A stretch of DNA of 64,000 nucleotides from Phoenix dactylifera (GCF_009389715.1 NC_052404.1:10486480-10550479); one strand, 5' to 3'. Shown: positions 35,701 through 46,790, counted from the stretch's first letter. The notes: a model not told the origin generated them from the letters alone. Translations and numbers: made by a program.

Positions 35701-37943
35701 GTAGCCATTATGTCATGCATCTTCCTTAATAAAGCCAGGTCATTACTGTGAATATGGAAGGCCAGAAGCATGAAGAATATTGTGTAGCTCATTTAGAGAA
35801 GGGGAATATTACCACAGGAGAAGAGTTTTTTCCGAGGCTTTTTTAACCCTAGACAACATATGTCTTCTAATTAAAAATGGTCTCCTTTTGTATTTGATGA
35901 ACACCATGTCAGGAAAGCCACACCATGGGCTTGTCAATTCAATTTGTTGTCTTTTCTCAAAAAGCCATTACTGCTACGAAAAATCCCACATTGCCAATTC
36001 AGGATGATCCCTTTCTTGAGTTATTTCTTGAATATTTTGTTGCTTAATCGTCTTCATGGAATTCCTATGACAGTTGGACCCTGATTGAGCCCATAAATCT
36101 TAAGATTAAGCTCTAGCTGACACTTAGAGGCAACACAAGCTTTATCCTTGCCTTATAGATGGTAAAGTTTCATCAAGCAACCAGATACCTTCCCACTGAT
36201 AATTTTGTTAGATAATTCATTGGCATATCATTTTGTTCATTGATGGCACTATGCTTTGAATAAATCCTAGTCATGAGTCACGACCAGATCAATCCTTAGC
36301 TTTCAAGTTTCAAAAGACCAAAAGTTATTTTTCATATCAAAGTATAGTGTGCATCTGCATACCTTTTTGGAAGCAAGAAGATCAGCTCGCTTACGGCACA
36401 GAACACATCTGCAATAAACAGAAAAGAACTAATTATTCATCTACAAGCAACTTTTATATAAAATTCTTCAACATGTTGCACAGGAAAGAAGGGAAAGAAT
36501 AGAAACATCTTACCCAAAATGGCGTGCAAATGCGACTACAGCTTTCCTATTCTTCCACAAATCAGTTATAGGAATTGCTTTCCCAGTTATATCAAAAACA
36601 TCTACTCCTTCTAGGGAACTTGTAAGACCTTCAGAAGTAACTGCAGACTTGCTTCCTGTACAGAAACATTTTTCTAAAGCTGAAAGGGGCAATAATAACA
36701 AAATCTTTACATGTAAAAGTTTTATAACTTATGATTTCACAGGCATTTAATAGAGAAGGAAAGCATAAAAACCTACTCAAACCACAAAGTAGAGAACTAG
36801 TGATGTTTGAATTTGTTTCATGCATTTACCAGATCAGATGACTAAATTGAGTGATAGGATTTCCTTGGAGCAAATCAAAAATAGAAATTTCAATTATGGT
36901 CTTCAAATATATGTGAATGGAAAATATCAATGCAGATGATATATGTGTTTCATGTTCGATACTATTTTAACTTGCATTAGTTAGAAATTGCAACATCCAA
37001 AAAACGGGAGTAAGTGGTTAAGAAGGCATAGCCTGCACAATAATAAACCCCAAATATGAAAATCGCCAAAAGTTAAACAATAGTATAATTACCATATATG
37101 TGTGCATATACATACAAACATTTAAATGTACATCCCTATAGCCATCAGCTATCTCTTGGTCTCAATTTCAAGGGTTATTTTTGGTTTTTATATTGTCTAA
37201 CTTAATATCTTTTGGCTTTGGCGCCTGACAGGTGATTAGATTGATCTAGAAAAGCCACTTTATTTATCACTATCAGTAGCTTCTTTTGCAGCTCATAAAG
37301 TTAAGAGAGGGTCATCCACAGCCTCCACCACTCTAATTAACGCCAAGAATGTGAGCTATGAATTTATGAAAAAAGATCAATTTTAATATTATTAACTGCT
37401 TCGTAGACTCCAGGTTAATCTTTGTTGTAGAATTCAATCCATATATCTTTTCCTACCTTTCCGTCCAATACCCATAACTTTCTTGAGGGCCTATCAACTT
37501 CTTGTAAACCTATGATTACATCACACGGATAAATGATATAGATATCTAAATTCAAGCACTGACACGTGTAATACAATTTTCTTAAAAACATATGGTAATA
37601 GAAACATGCAGCAAATCATTTCTCTAAAAAATCTATGATCTTCTATATATGAAGAAGAGAACTCAAGTAAGATGAGTTCCACGAACGGAAGAAAAAAGAA
37701 ACGATTAAAACAAGGAGACTAATGGAGAACGAGGAAGGAGGGAACGCTACCAAGAGAATCGGAGGTCGCGGCGACAAGAGGGAGGGAGCGGGAGCGTTCG
37801 TTGCTCCTCTTGCGCTGAAATGAGAAGCGAGGGTTCGGGCTAGAGTGCTTAGGGTTTCGAAGAAGAGTAGTTGCGTGCCGGTCGCGCCTAGCCTCTATCC
37901 AGACGGTGGTAGCGGGTGGAGCAGCGCGCAGCGGCATCGCCAT
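29768..37943 (-). CDS. chloroplast PRXL2C/AAED1-type thioredoxin-fold protein, nine exons
   Basis: The minus-strand exons are 37943-37751, 36655-36514, 36408-36363, 34919-34860, 32890-32854, 31713-31634, 31517-31426, 30171-30111 and 29827-29768. Every junction is GT-AG and all phases agree, giving 771 coding bases (256 residues, TAA stop). Residues 1-60 are basic and Ser-rich like a plastid transit peptide. The rest follows the AhpC/TSA-like AAED1 family: VDVFDITGKAIPITDLW, AVVAFARHFG, then the CVLC pair at about residues 113-116, ALVLIGPGS, EVYADPSHSSF, YGVSTTFTP and a C-terminal GDDPDIEDVVKACC. The family has a thioredoxin fold and is presumed to act in redox control; its precise substrate is not known to me. 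Introns carry old repeats, including a LINE piece. Confidence 0.92.
33293..33665 (-). mobile_element. LINE remnant with RNase H-like coding
   Basis: On the minus strand, about 33480-33420 reads HICQEGNQTAYWLANHA, like the REGN..AD.LA motif near the end of plant LINE RNase H domains. The frame contains stops. The segment ends in AATAAAATGGAAAAAAAA at about 33293. It is a decayed insertion in the fourth intron of the PRXL2C-like gene. Confidence 0.55.
35098..35206. repeat. ATGCATGC direct repeat and (CATA)n microsatellite
   Basis: GCATGCATGTATGT followed by CTATAGCTAGC recurs at about 35101 and 35151, and an (ACAT)n run follows at 35181-35205. It is intronic. Confidence 0.8.
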
Positions 37944-38136
37944 GGGGATTGGAGGTTTGGAAGAGGCCGTCGCCCGGGGCCGCTTGCGGCTTTACAAGAG
38001 CCACATCTTTGAAACGTTTTCTGACGAAGGCTCTCGCGTGCCGGGGACGCGGGCCAAATAATCACGTGAACTGCACGCGACTAAATTTCATAATTCTAAT
38101 CTTATGCTGTCCGTGCAGCAATTGCTGATCTACCGC

Positions 38137-38605
38137 CGGTAATAGTACTTTTGAAAGTAGAAATTTTATAAAAATCTATTTGCTGTTTGATAACTATATT
38201 TTTAAAGTGCTATACCACTTTAATATGTGTTTGGTAGACAAACTGAGAAAGTACTTTTGATATAACAAAATAACCATAAAAGACATTAAATAGTATTATA
38301 CAGCAAAATAAAATATAATATGTATTAATACATAAATATATGATATAGTATAATATTACTATAATATAAATATAATATTATTACATAATAATAATAATGG
38401 TAAAAAAAAACAGCTTTCCGACCAGACCTAAAAGTATTTTTCTAAAAAGCTCCAAAATGAATCTTCACCCAAAAAACTGTTTTTAGCTTTCTGAAAAAGC
38501 TAAAATAGCTTTCCAAAATTTTTACCAAACATCCCTATTTCATCTAAAAGTATTTTTGTAAGGCCAAAAAATGGCCCTTCAAAAGCTTCCCCAAACGGGC
38601 CTTAG
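38137..38605. mobile_element. AT-rich MITE-like element (copy 2)
   Basis: It is the same family as 3220-4280 in opposite orientation. The left end matches CTTTTGAAAGTAGAA...GTTTGATAACTATATTT. The right end runs AAGCTTCCCCAAACGGGCC. It lacks the 223-bp internal duplication. It starts about 190 bp upstream of the PRXL2C-like start codon. Confidence 0.65.
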
Positions 38606-39080
38606 TATTTCTTCTGAATTGGCCTCAACTATTGCATTGCCTCAAAGATTAAAAGCTATGATCTAGGCTGATAAGGCCGGACACCAAGGCCAAAAATTAA
38701 GAAGAATAGTGCTGGTGAAGTCCATCAATGGAGACCGAAAATGTAGCATTTTACATGGCATAAACTTCTCTATGATCACAATGACAACAAAATTTGCAGA
38801 AAATAGTATTTCATTTACATTAGCAGAACAAGAATATATGCAATTTAATTGTGCACTAACATGGTTTGAGTTCCAAAGACTAGTCCCCAGCATTAAATAT
38901 GAAAAAAACGAGCTCATCGCAGAATTAGCTATAGTTAATAACTAAAATGTTAGCTTGATAACTGATTAATATTACGAAAAATTGAAGATTGTTTGTCCAG
39001 CAATATAGTAGCTCGCAGTCTCATACGATTAGAGTTTCATTGCACATCTGCAAATCGCACAACCGACTCCAAATTTTCAA
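38606..39080. other. gene-free stretch
   Basis: No exon or element recognised between the MITE and the promoter of the uL10c-like gene. Confidence 0.4.
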
Positions 39081-39260
39081 GCCCATTAAGAGGGTCCCAT
39101 ATGACCCTCTTACATCCTGATGAACTCAGCCCATTTACATCGTATTTAGGCCCTTAAACCTTCCACTGTCTCGTTTCGGCCCGTAACACCTTCCCTCTTA
39201 TCTTTCTCCGCCTCCGCCCCTCTCCGGCACCGCCGCAGCTGCCGGCTCCAATCTACTACA
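39081..39260 (+). promoter_or_regulatory. ribosomal-protein-type promoter and leader
   Basis: Four GGCCC/GCCCA-type site II-like motifs lie at about 39081 (GCCCATT), 39129 (GCCCATT), 39149 (GGCCCTTAAACC) and 39179 (GGCCCGT), followed by a CT-rich leader up to the ATG at 39261. Such motif clusters are common ahead of plant ribosomal protein genes. Their presence argues that the gene below is at its native promoter and is not a processed copy. Confidence 0.5.
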
Positions 39261-39857
39261 ATGACTTCCTTGCGCTCCGCCATATCCTCCTCCCTCCCAT
39301 CGATCCGCGCGGCGGTCAACCGATCGAAGCGGGAAATGGTTCGGCGGGAGATGGAGAACTGCCACCTGGTGGCCGGGATCTGGTGCCATGGCCTCACGGT
39401 GAAGCAGCTCCAGGCCCTCCGCGGCGTCCTCCCGGAGACCACCAAGCTGGTGGTGGCGAAGAACACCCTCGTCGAGAATGCCGTCGAGGGCACCAAGTGG
39501 GAGCCCCCCTCAAGCCCTGCATCAAGGGCATGAACGCCTGGCTCTTCGTCCACTCCGACGAGATCCCCCCCGCCCTCAAGCCCTACCGAGACTTCCAGAA
39601 GGAGCGGAAGCTCGTCCTCAACTACTTCACCGGCGCCGTGTTCGAGGGCCGGCTCTACGGGCCCGACGACTTCCAGGCTCTCGAGACGATCGATGCCCAC
39701 CCGGATGGAGTCGTATGCCTACCTCCTGGGCTGCCTCCAGACCCCGGCGATCTCGCTGGTCAGCACGCTGCAGTCGCCGGAGTGGGATGTCGAGAAGCCC
39801 GAGGGAGAGGGCGAGGCTGCTCCAGCCGCCGCCGCCCCGGCTGCCACCGATAAGTAA
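39261..39857 (+). pseudogene. plastid ribosomal protein uL10c (L10)-like, frameshifted
   Basis: uL10c anchors the L7/L12 stalk on the plastid 50S subunit. The sequence matches in three pieces. Frame 1 (39261-39503) encodes ENCHLVAGIW, GLTVKQLQALRG and KLVVAKNTLVENA. The next frame (39509-39688) encodes LKPCIKGMNAWLFVHSDEIP and KPYRDFQKERK. The first frame returns at 39693-39857 with METs of MPTRMESYAYLLGCLQTPAI and a TAA stop. The shifts look like +2 in a C-run (39504-39509) and a 4-base CGAT duplication near 39689. The N-terminal helix before MENCH and the C-terminal DVVxVLxAYV segment are also shortened. Either a decayed gene or poor sequence; the separate deletions favour decay. The transit peptide is short. 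Confidence 0.8.
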
Positions 39858-39963
39858 CAACTGTAAGTTTGGTCCTCTTGTTTCCTTTCTTTCTTTCTGT
39901 AGCTGCTCATAAGTGCTGCAAATTTTTGGATGATCCTTTTGCGTGAAGATTGCTGCTTTCATG

Positions 39964-39972
39964 TTTATTGTA
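39964..39972. repeat. left target-site duplication of the MULE
   Basis: TTTATTGTA, identical to 54061-54069 on the other side of the element. Nine bases is the standard Mutator duplication length. Confidence 0.95.
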
Positions 39973-40057
39973 GGGGAAACTAATCACCGGTCCAGTGTTG
40001 GACCGGAGTATAACGAATAGTCCCTGTTGACCGAAAATGTAACTCCCGGTCCAGAGA
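39973..40057 (+). repeat. left terminal inverted repeat of the MULE
   Basis: 85 bp, inverse of 53976-54060. The only differences are at positions 8 (C/T) and 18 (G/A). It contains an internal small dyad, CCGGTCCAGTGTTGGACCGG. Confidence 0.95.
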
Positions 40058-40169
40058 CTCAGGAAACCATAATTTTCGGTCCCTGGGAGGAGAAATGTCC
40101 AAGAAAATTTGCCTAATATGCCCCGATCCAGTATTTTGAAGGCGGGAAATGGAGACGTTTGGAGTTTCG

Positions 40170-40530
40170 ATTCGGTCTGGCCAACGGAAGAGGAGATTCT
40201 GTTTGAAGGCGGGAGGAACAATGTCGTTTGGAGTTCGGCACCGATTTCCTGTTCGCGTGGCCAACGGAAGGCGGGAGAGGAAGACCGTTGGAATTCCAGA
40301 GAAGACTTTGGAGCTCCACAAGCATTCTGCTCTGTTCTTTGAGGTTCGAACGGACTGTAGGGCGGCTTTTTGGTTTGATGTCCTCTGTTCTTTAGAGCTC
40401 CACAAGCATAGTTTGTGCTATTCTGTCAGGTTCCAACGGACTGTATGCTTATCGGCCCAGCCAACGGAAGGATTTTTAGAGCAAGACCTTGGGGACCCGA
40501 ATTGGAGGCCAACGGAAGGCTTTTTGGTTT
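40170..40530. repeat. subterminal GCCAACGGAAG repeats of the MULE
   Basis: GCCAACGGAAG occurs at about 40179, 40259, 40457 and 40509, and GAGCTCCACAAGCA occurs twice (about 40310 and 40397). Short subterminal repeats of this kind are often transposase-binding sites in DNA transposons; binding here is inference. The open frames crossing it are not recognised as protein. Confidence 0.6.
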
Positions 40531-40842
40531 GAAGGCGGGAGAAGGTGTGGGGAATTAACTTAACTGTTTTCCATCTTGTTTCATTTTGCCATAGCTTGTG
40601 GGGAATTAAGTTAACTGTTTTCTTTGTTTATGAATGCCTTGTTCTGCTCCAGTGTGCCATCTTCTTCCGTTTTGCCTTAGGGTGTGGGGAATTAAGATCA
40701 GGTGTGCCTCTAACTTTGTTTTAACAGAGATATTTTGCTGATGTGCCTCTGATTCTGCACTCTTCGTCTGACTTTGTTATAACAGAGCTGAGGTCCAAGA
40801 ATTGTCGCCAAATCATTTGTGCTGATCCCTCCTATTTTCATT

Positions 40843-43227
40843 ATGATGGCTTCAAAGAACAGTAGTAGCCCGGTTTTGATGGCCATTTGTTGTTACGGTA
40901 GCGAAGCTGTTATTATTTCCATATGTGTAGACACAACTCTTGATCAAATATTCAAGGAAATAGTGGAAAGGTGGAGACATTTATCTTCTACAATGATAGA
41001 AATTAAGTTTTATATTCCAAACAAATCTAGAATGGTTGTTACGCTCATGAGCGATAAAGATGTTCATAACATGCATCAAATACATGTGAACTTAAATGCG
41101 GCAGTGATTGAGATGGTTGTTACTCATTCTCCAAGCTTGATCGAAGCTGGTGATGTGGTAATCAATACCAGGTATTCCATATTTGAAATTTTATTTTGTT
41201 CATTTCAAGCTAAAAGAACATTAATAAGTGTGCTGAAATTATGTTTATCGTTTTGTATGGACAGTGGCTCATCCCATGGTGCTGAAATTAGTTAGAGATC
41301 CAAAAATATTTCAAAGAGTAGCTCAAGTAATTTTGTCCAAGTTGTTGAAGAGACGAGAGCTGCAATTGAAGAGGAAGGAAGTCAAAGAAATTCATTGGAT
41401 GCTTGGAAAAGTTGTATAGAGGGCGTTGGTCAGGAGTTCAGGAATGTCGAAACTCTTCGTGACAGCATTTGCAACTTTTGTATCGCAAATTGCAGAGATT
41501 TTGTGTTCATAAAGAACGATCGTGAGCGACTTACTGTGGAATGTGCATATGAAGAATGTGAATGGCGTATCCATGCTTCTCGACTTGGTAATGGTGAAAA
41601 GTTTGCAATTAAAAAAATGAACGGTAACCATACATGTGGAGGAGGGATGCAAGTCCGGTCGCATCCGAAGGCTTCAAAACGTTGGGTTTCGAACATTGTC
41701 AAAGATAAACTTCAAGATATGCCATTATATAAGCCGACTGACATTGTAAAAGATATTCGTCGGGAATATGGTGTTCAATTGCCGTATCATCAAGCTTGGC
41801 ATGGTAAGGAGGTCGCTATGAAGGAGATTTATGGTGATAGATCGCTATCTTATGACCGAATTCGGTGGTATTGCGACGCCATTGTTCAAACCAACCCCGG
41901 CAGCATTACAAAGTACGAAACATGTGAAGGTCGATTCAGACGTCTGTTCATTTGTTTTCATGCTTCACTATTGGGTTTCATAAAAGGATGTCGACCTCTA
42001 ATTTTTATGGATGGGACATTTATAAAACATAAGGATGGGGGTGTATTGCTTGGCGCCACTACCAAAGATGGCAATGATGATATGTTTCCTATAGCTTATG
42101 GTGTGGTAGATACAGAAACTGATGAGAATTGGGAATGGTTTTGCCAGATTTTTAAAGAAGCTATTCATAGTTGCAGTGCGTATCATGGTCAAAAGTTCAC
42201 ATTTATGACAGATAGACATCAGGAAATTATTAAATCGGTGCCGAAGTACTTTCCTGGTTGCTACCACTCATATTGTATTCGTCATGTGAAAGAAAACTTC
42301 AAGAATCAGGTTTGCATCATAATATTGAAAATAATTTTAAGTAGAAAGTATCTAAGTAATATACCATCCGGAATGTCTGATATTTAATTGTGATCGCAGG
42401 TGCTTGTCCATTATCGTGCAGCTAACAGAAAGAGGCTGCTTGATTTAGTAAATGCTGTTGCGTATACTCCAAGGCTTAATATTTTTCAGAAGCTAATTGG
42501 GAAGCTTACATCAGAAGTCCCTGGTGCTTCCACCTTTCTCCTACATGCCAACCCCGAGCATTGGGCAAACGCAATTTTTCCGGGTCCACGCTGGGGCACT
42601 ATGACATCTAACGTGGCTGAGTGTTTTAATAGTTGGATCTTGGAGGCTCGTCATCTGCCTATCCCTCATATGGTTGACCATATCAGGCTTCAAATTATGC
42701 AGATGATGCATGAACGGCGTAATCAAGGATATAGCATTCAAACCCACCTATGTCCAGATGCTGAGAAAGTGTTACATAAAAATGCAGAAGATGGTCGGAG
42801 ATTATCCTTGTTTACGTCCAACATAATGTTATATGACGTAAAGGATACAAACTACTCATGTAAAGTTGACCTCCAGAATTGCAGCTGCTCTTGTGGCGAG
42901 TGGCGAATCTTCGGCATGCCATGTAAGCATGCTTGTGCCTGCATCGAGAAGGCCGGCAGATCCTTGTACCAATTCACTGACATTTGGTTCCAAGCTGAAT
43001 TGTATAGAACAACATATGCCGAAGCAATTAATCCAATTCCTGATATTGAGGAGCCGCACAGTGCATCTGAAGAGATTCACATTCTACCCCCTATGAAAAA
43101 GACACGTCCTGGCAGGCCTAAAAAGAAGAGAAGACCTTCTCAAGTTGAGTTAGTACGTGATATGAGATGTGGACGATGCGGGAAGCTTCGGCACAACAGA
43201 AGGACATGTAATGAGGTCATACTGTAA
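40843..43227 (+). CDS. MuDR/MULE transposase, three exons, in-frame stop
   Basis: The exons are 40843-41171, 41265-42309 and 42400-43227, with GT-AG junctions. Exon 1 resembles the PB1-like N-terminus of plant MuDR proteins. Next is the MuDR DNA-binding region (about 41450-41640; CAYEECEWRIHAS, NHTC). The MULE catalytic domain shows D at 42010 (FMDGTF), D at 42211 (FMTDRHQ), the CYHSYCIRH zinc motif and E at 42619 (NVAECF). A SWIM zinc finger CSCGEWRIFGMPCKH lies at about 42886-42930, and a CxxC...H..C knuckle near the end. If the exon 1-2 junction is as drawn, TAG at 41293-41295 interrupts the frame ten codons into exon 2. Either the copy is dead, it is read through, or the junction differs. 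The catalytic core is otherwise open. Confidence 0.88.
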
Positions 43228-43257
43228 ACAATATGGTGCTCTACTATACATTGAAGG

Positions 43258-43372
43258 TATCGAACACCTTTGGCACACCCTTGGCACACCTTTTGCACAC
43301 CCTTGGCACACCTTTGGCACACCATTGCATACAGTTTCAATCCCATGGCACGCCATGGCACACCCTGTATTC
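43258..43372. repeat. short GGCACACC minisatellite
   Basis: About six to nine units of 10-12 bases of the form CTTTGGCACACC or CCTTGGCACAC lie just 3' of the transposase stop. A lone TGTGCCATGGCACACC relative lies at about 49480 on the far side of the internal region. Confidence 0.8.
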
Positions 43373-43943
43373 TTATTTTAAATGCCATTATACTCCATGT
43401 TTTTTAATAGAAATCTGTAGAAGAAAAAAAACATCGCTTTAACCTCTGTGCACACAGTTACCTGTTACCTGCTTCTCTGCACACAGTTACCTGTTACTTG
43501 CACTCAGATATGGTTTCTGTGCACACTTAAAACTTAAGCAATCTGATTTTTTTCCCTTTACTTATCTGGTACTTTCAGATTCTAGATGGTTTAAAAGTGG
43601 TGCAATTGCAATGGCCAAATGATTATCGATGGTGCAGTCGAGAATGTATGCCTAACCTTTCATGTTTATGTTTCTTTTTCTTTGCCTATGCTGCAAGTTC
43701 ACATTACTTATATTTAGTAATTTTTTCCATTGTCGTCGCAGATGGGGAAGGATGTGGTGACGTTGTAGTAAAGGAAGACCTTTTGAAGTAAAGGAAGTTG
43801 ATTGTTGATGTTGTCAACTAATACAAATTTTGGATTATTTCAGAATTTATCAATGTGGAATACTATTAAGTTCCTTTGTCATATTAATTTTTTGATGTTA
43901 GCTGATGCTATGTCTTTTTGGGTGGCTGATTTATGTGGAGAGA

Positions 43944-44345
43944 GTCGACCCCATAACTCTCTCAGAGTATTCCAAATAGCGCCTGTGTACGCAGCCAAGC
44001 TACGAGTCGACCTCTCATCAAGAGGGAGTCGACTCCATTTCGTAGGAATCGACTCGGGCTGCCTGAGGTCGACCCGACTGATATTTGGAGTCGACCCCAT
44101 AACTCTCTCAGAGTATCCAAATAGCGCCTGTGTACGCAGCCAAGCTACGAGTCGACCTCTCATCAAGAGGGAGTCGACTCCATTTCGTAGGAATCGACTC
44201 GGGCTGCCTGAGGTCGACCCGACTGATATTTGGAGTCGACCCCATAACTCTCTCAGAGTATCCAAATAGCGCCTGTGTACGCAGCCAAGCTACGAGTCGA
44301 CCTCTCATCAAGAGGGAGTCGACTCCATTTCGTAGGAATCGACCC
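43944..44345. repeat. left GTCGAC-rich tandem array, 145-bp period
   Basis: Units start GTCGACCCCATAACTCTCTC at 43944, 44090 and 44235 (about 2.8 copies, nearly identical). Each contains five or six GTCGAC or TCGACTC sites. Frames across the array on both strands are repeat artefacts. Confidence 0.9.
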
Positions 44346-44502
44346 GTAACTCCAATAAGGAAATAAAACCTGAGGTCAATCGACTCCCTCTTCCCTTCTA
44401 TTTCCGTGGTGTCGACCTAAGTTCCCTTCCCGTGCTCCTTGCGTCTCTTCGTTCGTCGAATTCCTTACTTCCCTCCTCTCTATCTATCATCCATCCGTCG
44501 CC

Positions 44503-45900
44503 ATGCCGAGGAAGCAGGTCGTGCGGCCTTCAAAGAAGAGAAGTAATGTTCCGGAAGCAACCGAGCGAAGGTCCAAGGCAAGAAACGACGTTCCTCCTCC
44601 TCGTCCGCATGCTCCATCTCCTCCTAGGCAAGTACCCTTGGTAACTCGTCGTGTTTCTCTCGGTAGGAAAATAGATTTCGACTTCTTAGAAGGCCAGGGT
44701 TTTACCATAGGTCTGAAGCTGAAAGCCATGGGTTGGGAAACCCTATGTTCCCTTAACATTCCGACGTACCCGAACCTTGTTCGCCAATTCTATGGCAATC
44801 TCAAAACCGGAATTGCTAGCATTGAAAGTGTGGTAAACAAAACCCCAATTCTGCTAAACCCGGAAACCCTAGGGAGTCTTGTGAACATCCCAACCTCTGG
44901 TTCAACCGAAGATTTTTTAGAAAATAGAGTGTTGGGCATTCAATATCTTCTTGGCACAGAAAATGTTAGTCCACTTGAGCAAATTTCAGCCAACCGACTT
45001 ACTGTGGAAAATCGACTATTACATCATATTGTTAGCCGAATCCTCTTTCCGAAAACAGGTAGGTTTGATTTTGTGTCCGAAAGAGATATTCTTGTTATGT
45101 TCCACATTCTGAATGGTAGCCCCCTTAGTTTACCTCACCTGATGATTAGACACATGGTAGAGTCTGCCTCTAGAGCTAAGGCATCCTTGCCATATGGAAT
45201 GCTCTTAACCTTAGTCTTTGAGGAGTTCGGTGTAAATACTGAAGGGGAACCATCTACAACTCTTGGTCCTTGGGATACTTACAATGACCGGTCGCTACAT
45301 CGAATGGGTTTTCGTAAGAAAGATGGTCAGTGGATAAGAAAAGATAAAGGGAAGAGCAGTGCGTGCCATAGAGAAGAGCAGCAACCTGTCGAAAATGAAG
45401 AATCATTTCATCCTCCCACTGAAGAACCAATTGGCCAAACTCAGCAGCCCACTGAAGTTAGACTTAGTGCTGAGCAGTTCAGAGCACTAAGGGAAGATAT
45501 CGTGCAAGAGCTAAGAAATTCTAGAGATGTTGCTTGTACAGACTTGGTACCTTCCAATGCAACCGTGTGTGAATTGGTCGCTGATATGAGGGCGGAAATG
45601 GTCAGTCTTCGATGTCTTGTTCAAGGACAGTACCAGAGATTTGTGGACATAGAAGAGGAGACAAAAAAACTTCAACAATCTGTCAGAAAGGACATGGAGA
45701 ATCTGAATGAAAATGCACAGGATGTATGCGACAAACTACTACAATCACTTCATAAGATCAATCAGACTTTAGCTGACCTGAACAAGTCCTATCTCCAGTC
45801 CAACTCTGAAGTTGCAGCCATTCTGCAGAAAGTTTCAGAGGTTCTGGGTCTTGTATTGGGGAGACTGCCAAGAGCTTCTTCGAGTTTCACTGCCCCATGA
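44503..45900 (+). CDS. putative plant transposon protein with a C-terminal coiled coil
   Basis: An intronless 465-codon frame starts at an ATG in a good context (CGCCATGCC). Residues 1-50 are basic and Pro-rich. Residues about 55-285 match the 'putative plant transposon protein' domain seen in many plant repeat-associated ORFs (FDFLEGQGF, GLKLKAMGWETL, HHIVSRILFPKTGRFDFVSERDILVM, LPYGMLLTLVFEEFGV). Residues about 310-350 are Glu/Gln-rich, and about 365-455 are heptad-rich and likely coiled coil. I see no DDE triad, reverse transcriptase or protease, so its role in the element is unknown. GTCGAC-rich arrays flank it on both sides in inverted orientation, which suggests an independent nested unit. 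Confidence 0.75.
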   Translation: MPRKQVVRPSKKRSNVPEATERRSKARNDVPPPRPHAPSPPRQVPLVTRRVSLGRKIDFDFLEGQGFTIGLKLKAMGWETLCSLNIPTYPNLVRQFYGNLKTGIASIESVVNKTPILLNPETLGSLVNIPTSGSTEDFLENRVLGIQYLLGTENVSPLEQISANRLTVENRLLHHIVSRILFPKTGRFDFVSERDILVMFHILNGSPLSLPHLMIRHMVESASRAKASLPYGMLLTLVFEEFGVNTEGEPSTTLGPWDTYNDRSLHRMGFRKKDGQWIRKDKGKSSACHREEQQPVENEESFHPPTEEPIGQTQQPTEVRLSAEQFRALREDIVQELRNSRDVACTDLVPSNATVCELVADMRAEMVSLRCLVQGQYQRFVDIEEETKKLQQSVRKDMENLNENAQDVCDKLLQSLHKINQTLADLNKSYLQSNSEVAAILQKVSEVLGLVLGRLPRASSSFTAP

Positions 45901-46125
45901 TTTCTTCTTTTCCTAGAAACTAAGGTTATTTTGTCTGCAAGAGTTTAATAGATCTCGAGGAGACTCATTGTAATATATTTATGTAATGTCTACAAGTGCA
46001 ATGAAATGTTCTATTTCTGACCAACATGGCTTGTATAATGATATTTTGATTCTATGGTAATTGTGTATTCGTAACATCCAGAAGATTGCTAAATAAGGGA
46101 AAAGAAAGAATAATTAACTAGATTA

Positions 46126-46790
46126 AGGGAGTCGACCCCAGTGAATGGCGAGTCGACCCCTTAAGTGGCACAGAGCCAAGACAGAGAGCACCCAAAAACA
46201 GCCAGCGACGCCTAAGTGTCGACCTCAGGCATACTGGAGTTGACCTCTGGACATAAGAGAGTCGACTCCAGTGAATGGCGAGTCGACCCCTTAAGTGGCA
46301 CAGAGGCAAGACAGAGAGCACCCAAAAACAGCCAGAGCCTAAGTGTCGACCTCAGGCAGACTGGAGTCGACCTCTGGACATAAGGGAGTCGACTCCAGTG
46401 AATGGCGAGTCGACCCCTTAAGTGGTATAGAGGCAAGACAGAGAGCACACAAAAACAGGCAGAGCCTAAGTGTCGACCTCAGGCAGACTGGAGTCGACCT
46501 CTGGACATAAGGGAGTCGACTCCAGTAAATGGCGAGTCGACCCCTTAAGTGGCACAGAGCCAAGACAGAGAGCACCCAAAAATAGCCAGAGCCTAAGTGT
46601 CGACCTCTGGACATAAGGGAGTCGACTCCAGTGAATGGCGAGTCGACCCCTTAAGTGGCACAGAGCCAAGACAGAGAGCAACCAAAAATAGCCAGAGCCT
46701 AAGTGTCGACCTCAGGCAGACTGGAGTCGACCTCTGGACATAAGGGAGTCGACTCCAGTGAATGGCGAGTCGACCCCTTAAGTGGCACAT
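46126..46790. repeat. right GTCGAC-rich tandem array, about 127-bp period
   Basis: Six copies, with AGTCGACCCCTTAAGTGGCA at 46151, 46281, 46408, 46535, 46641 and 46768 (spacings 130, 127, 127, 106, 127). Read in reverse, the left array shows the same order of blocks (GTCGACCTCAGGCAG, then GGGAGTCGACTCC/GGAGTCGACTCCC, then a tail), so the two arrays are related and inverted. Confidence 0.88.

Noticed and set aside
39383-39962. Long GC-rich frames in other phases over the uL10c-like gene
   Set aside because: Only the pieces matching uL10c are supported; the rest is shadow coding from GC-rich sequence.
43802-44366. Reading frames of up to 155 residues on both strands before the coiled-coil gene
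   Set aside because: They are generated by the 145-bp tandem repeat and repeat their own sequence with the array.
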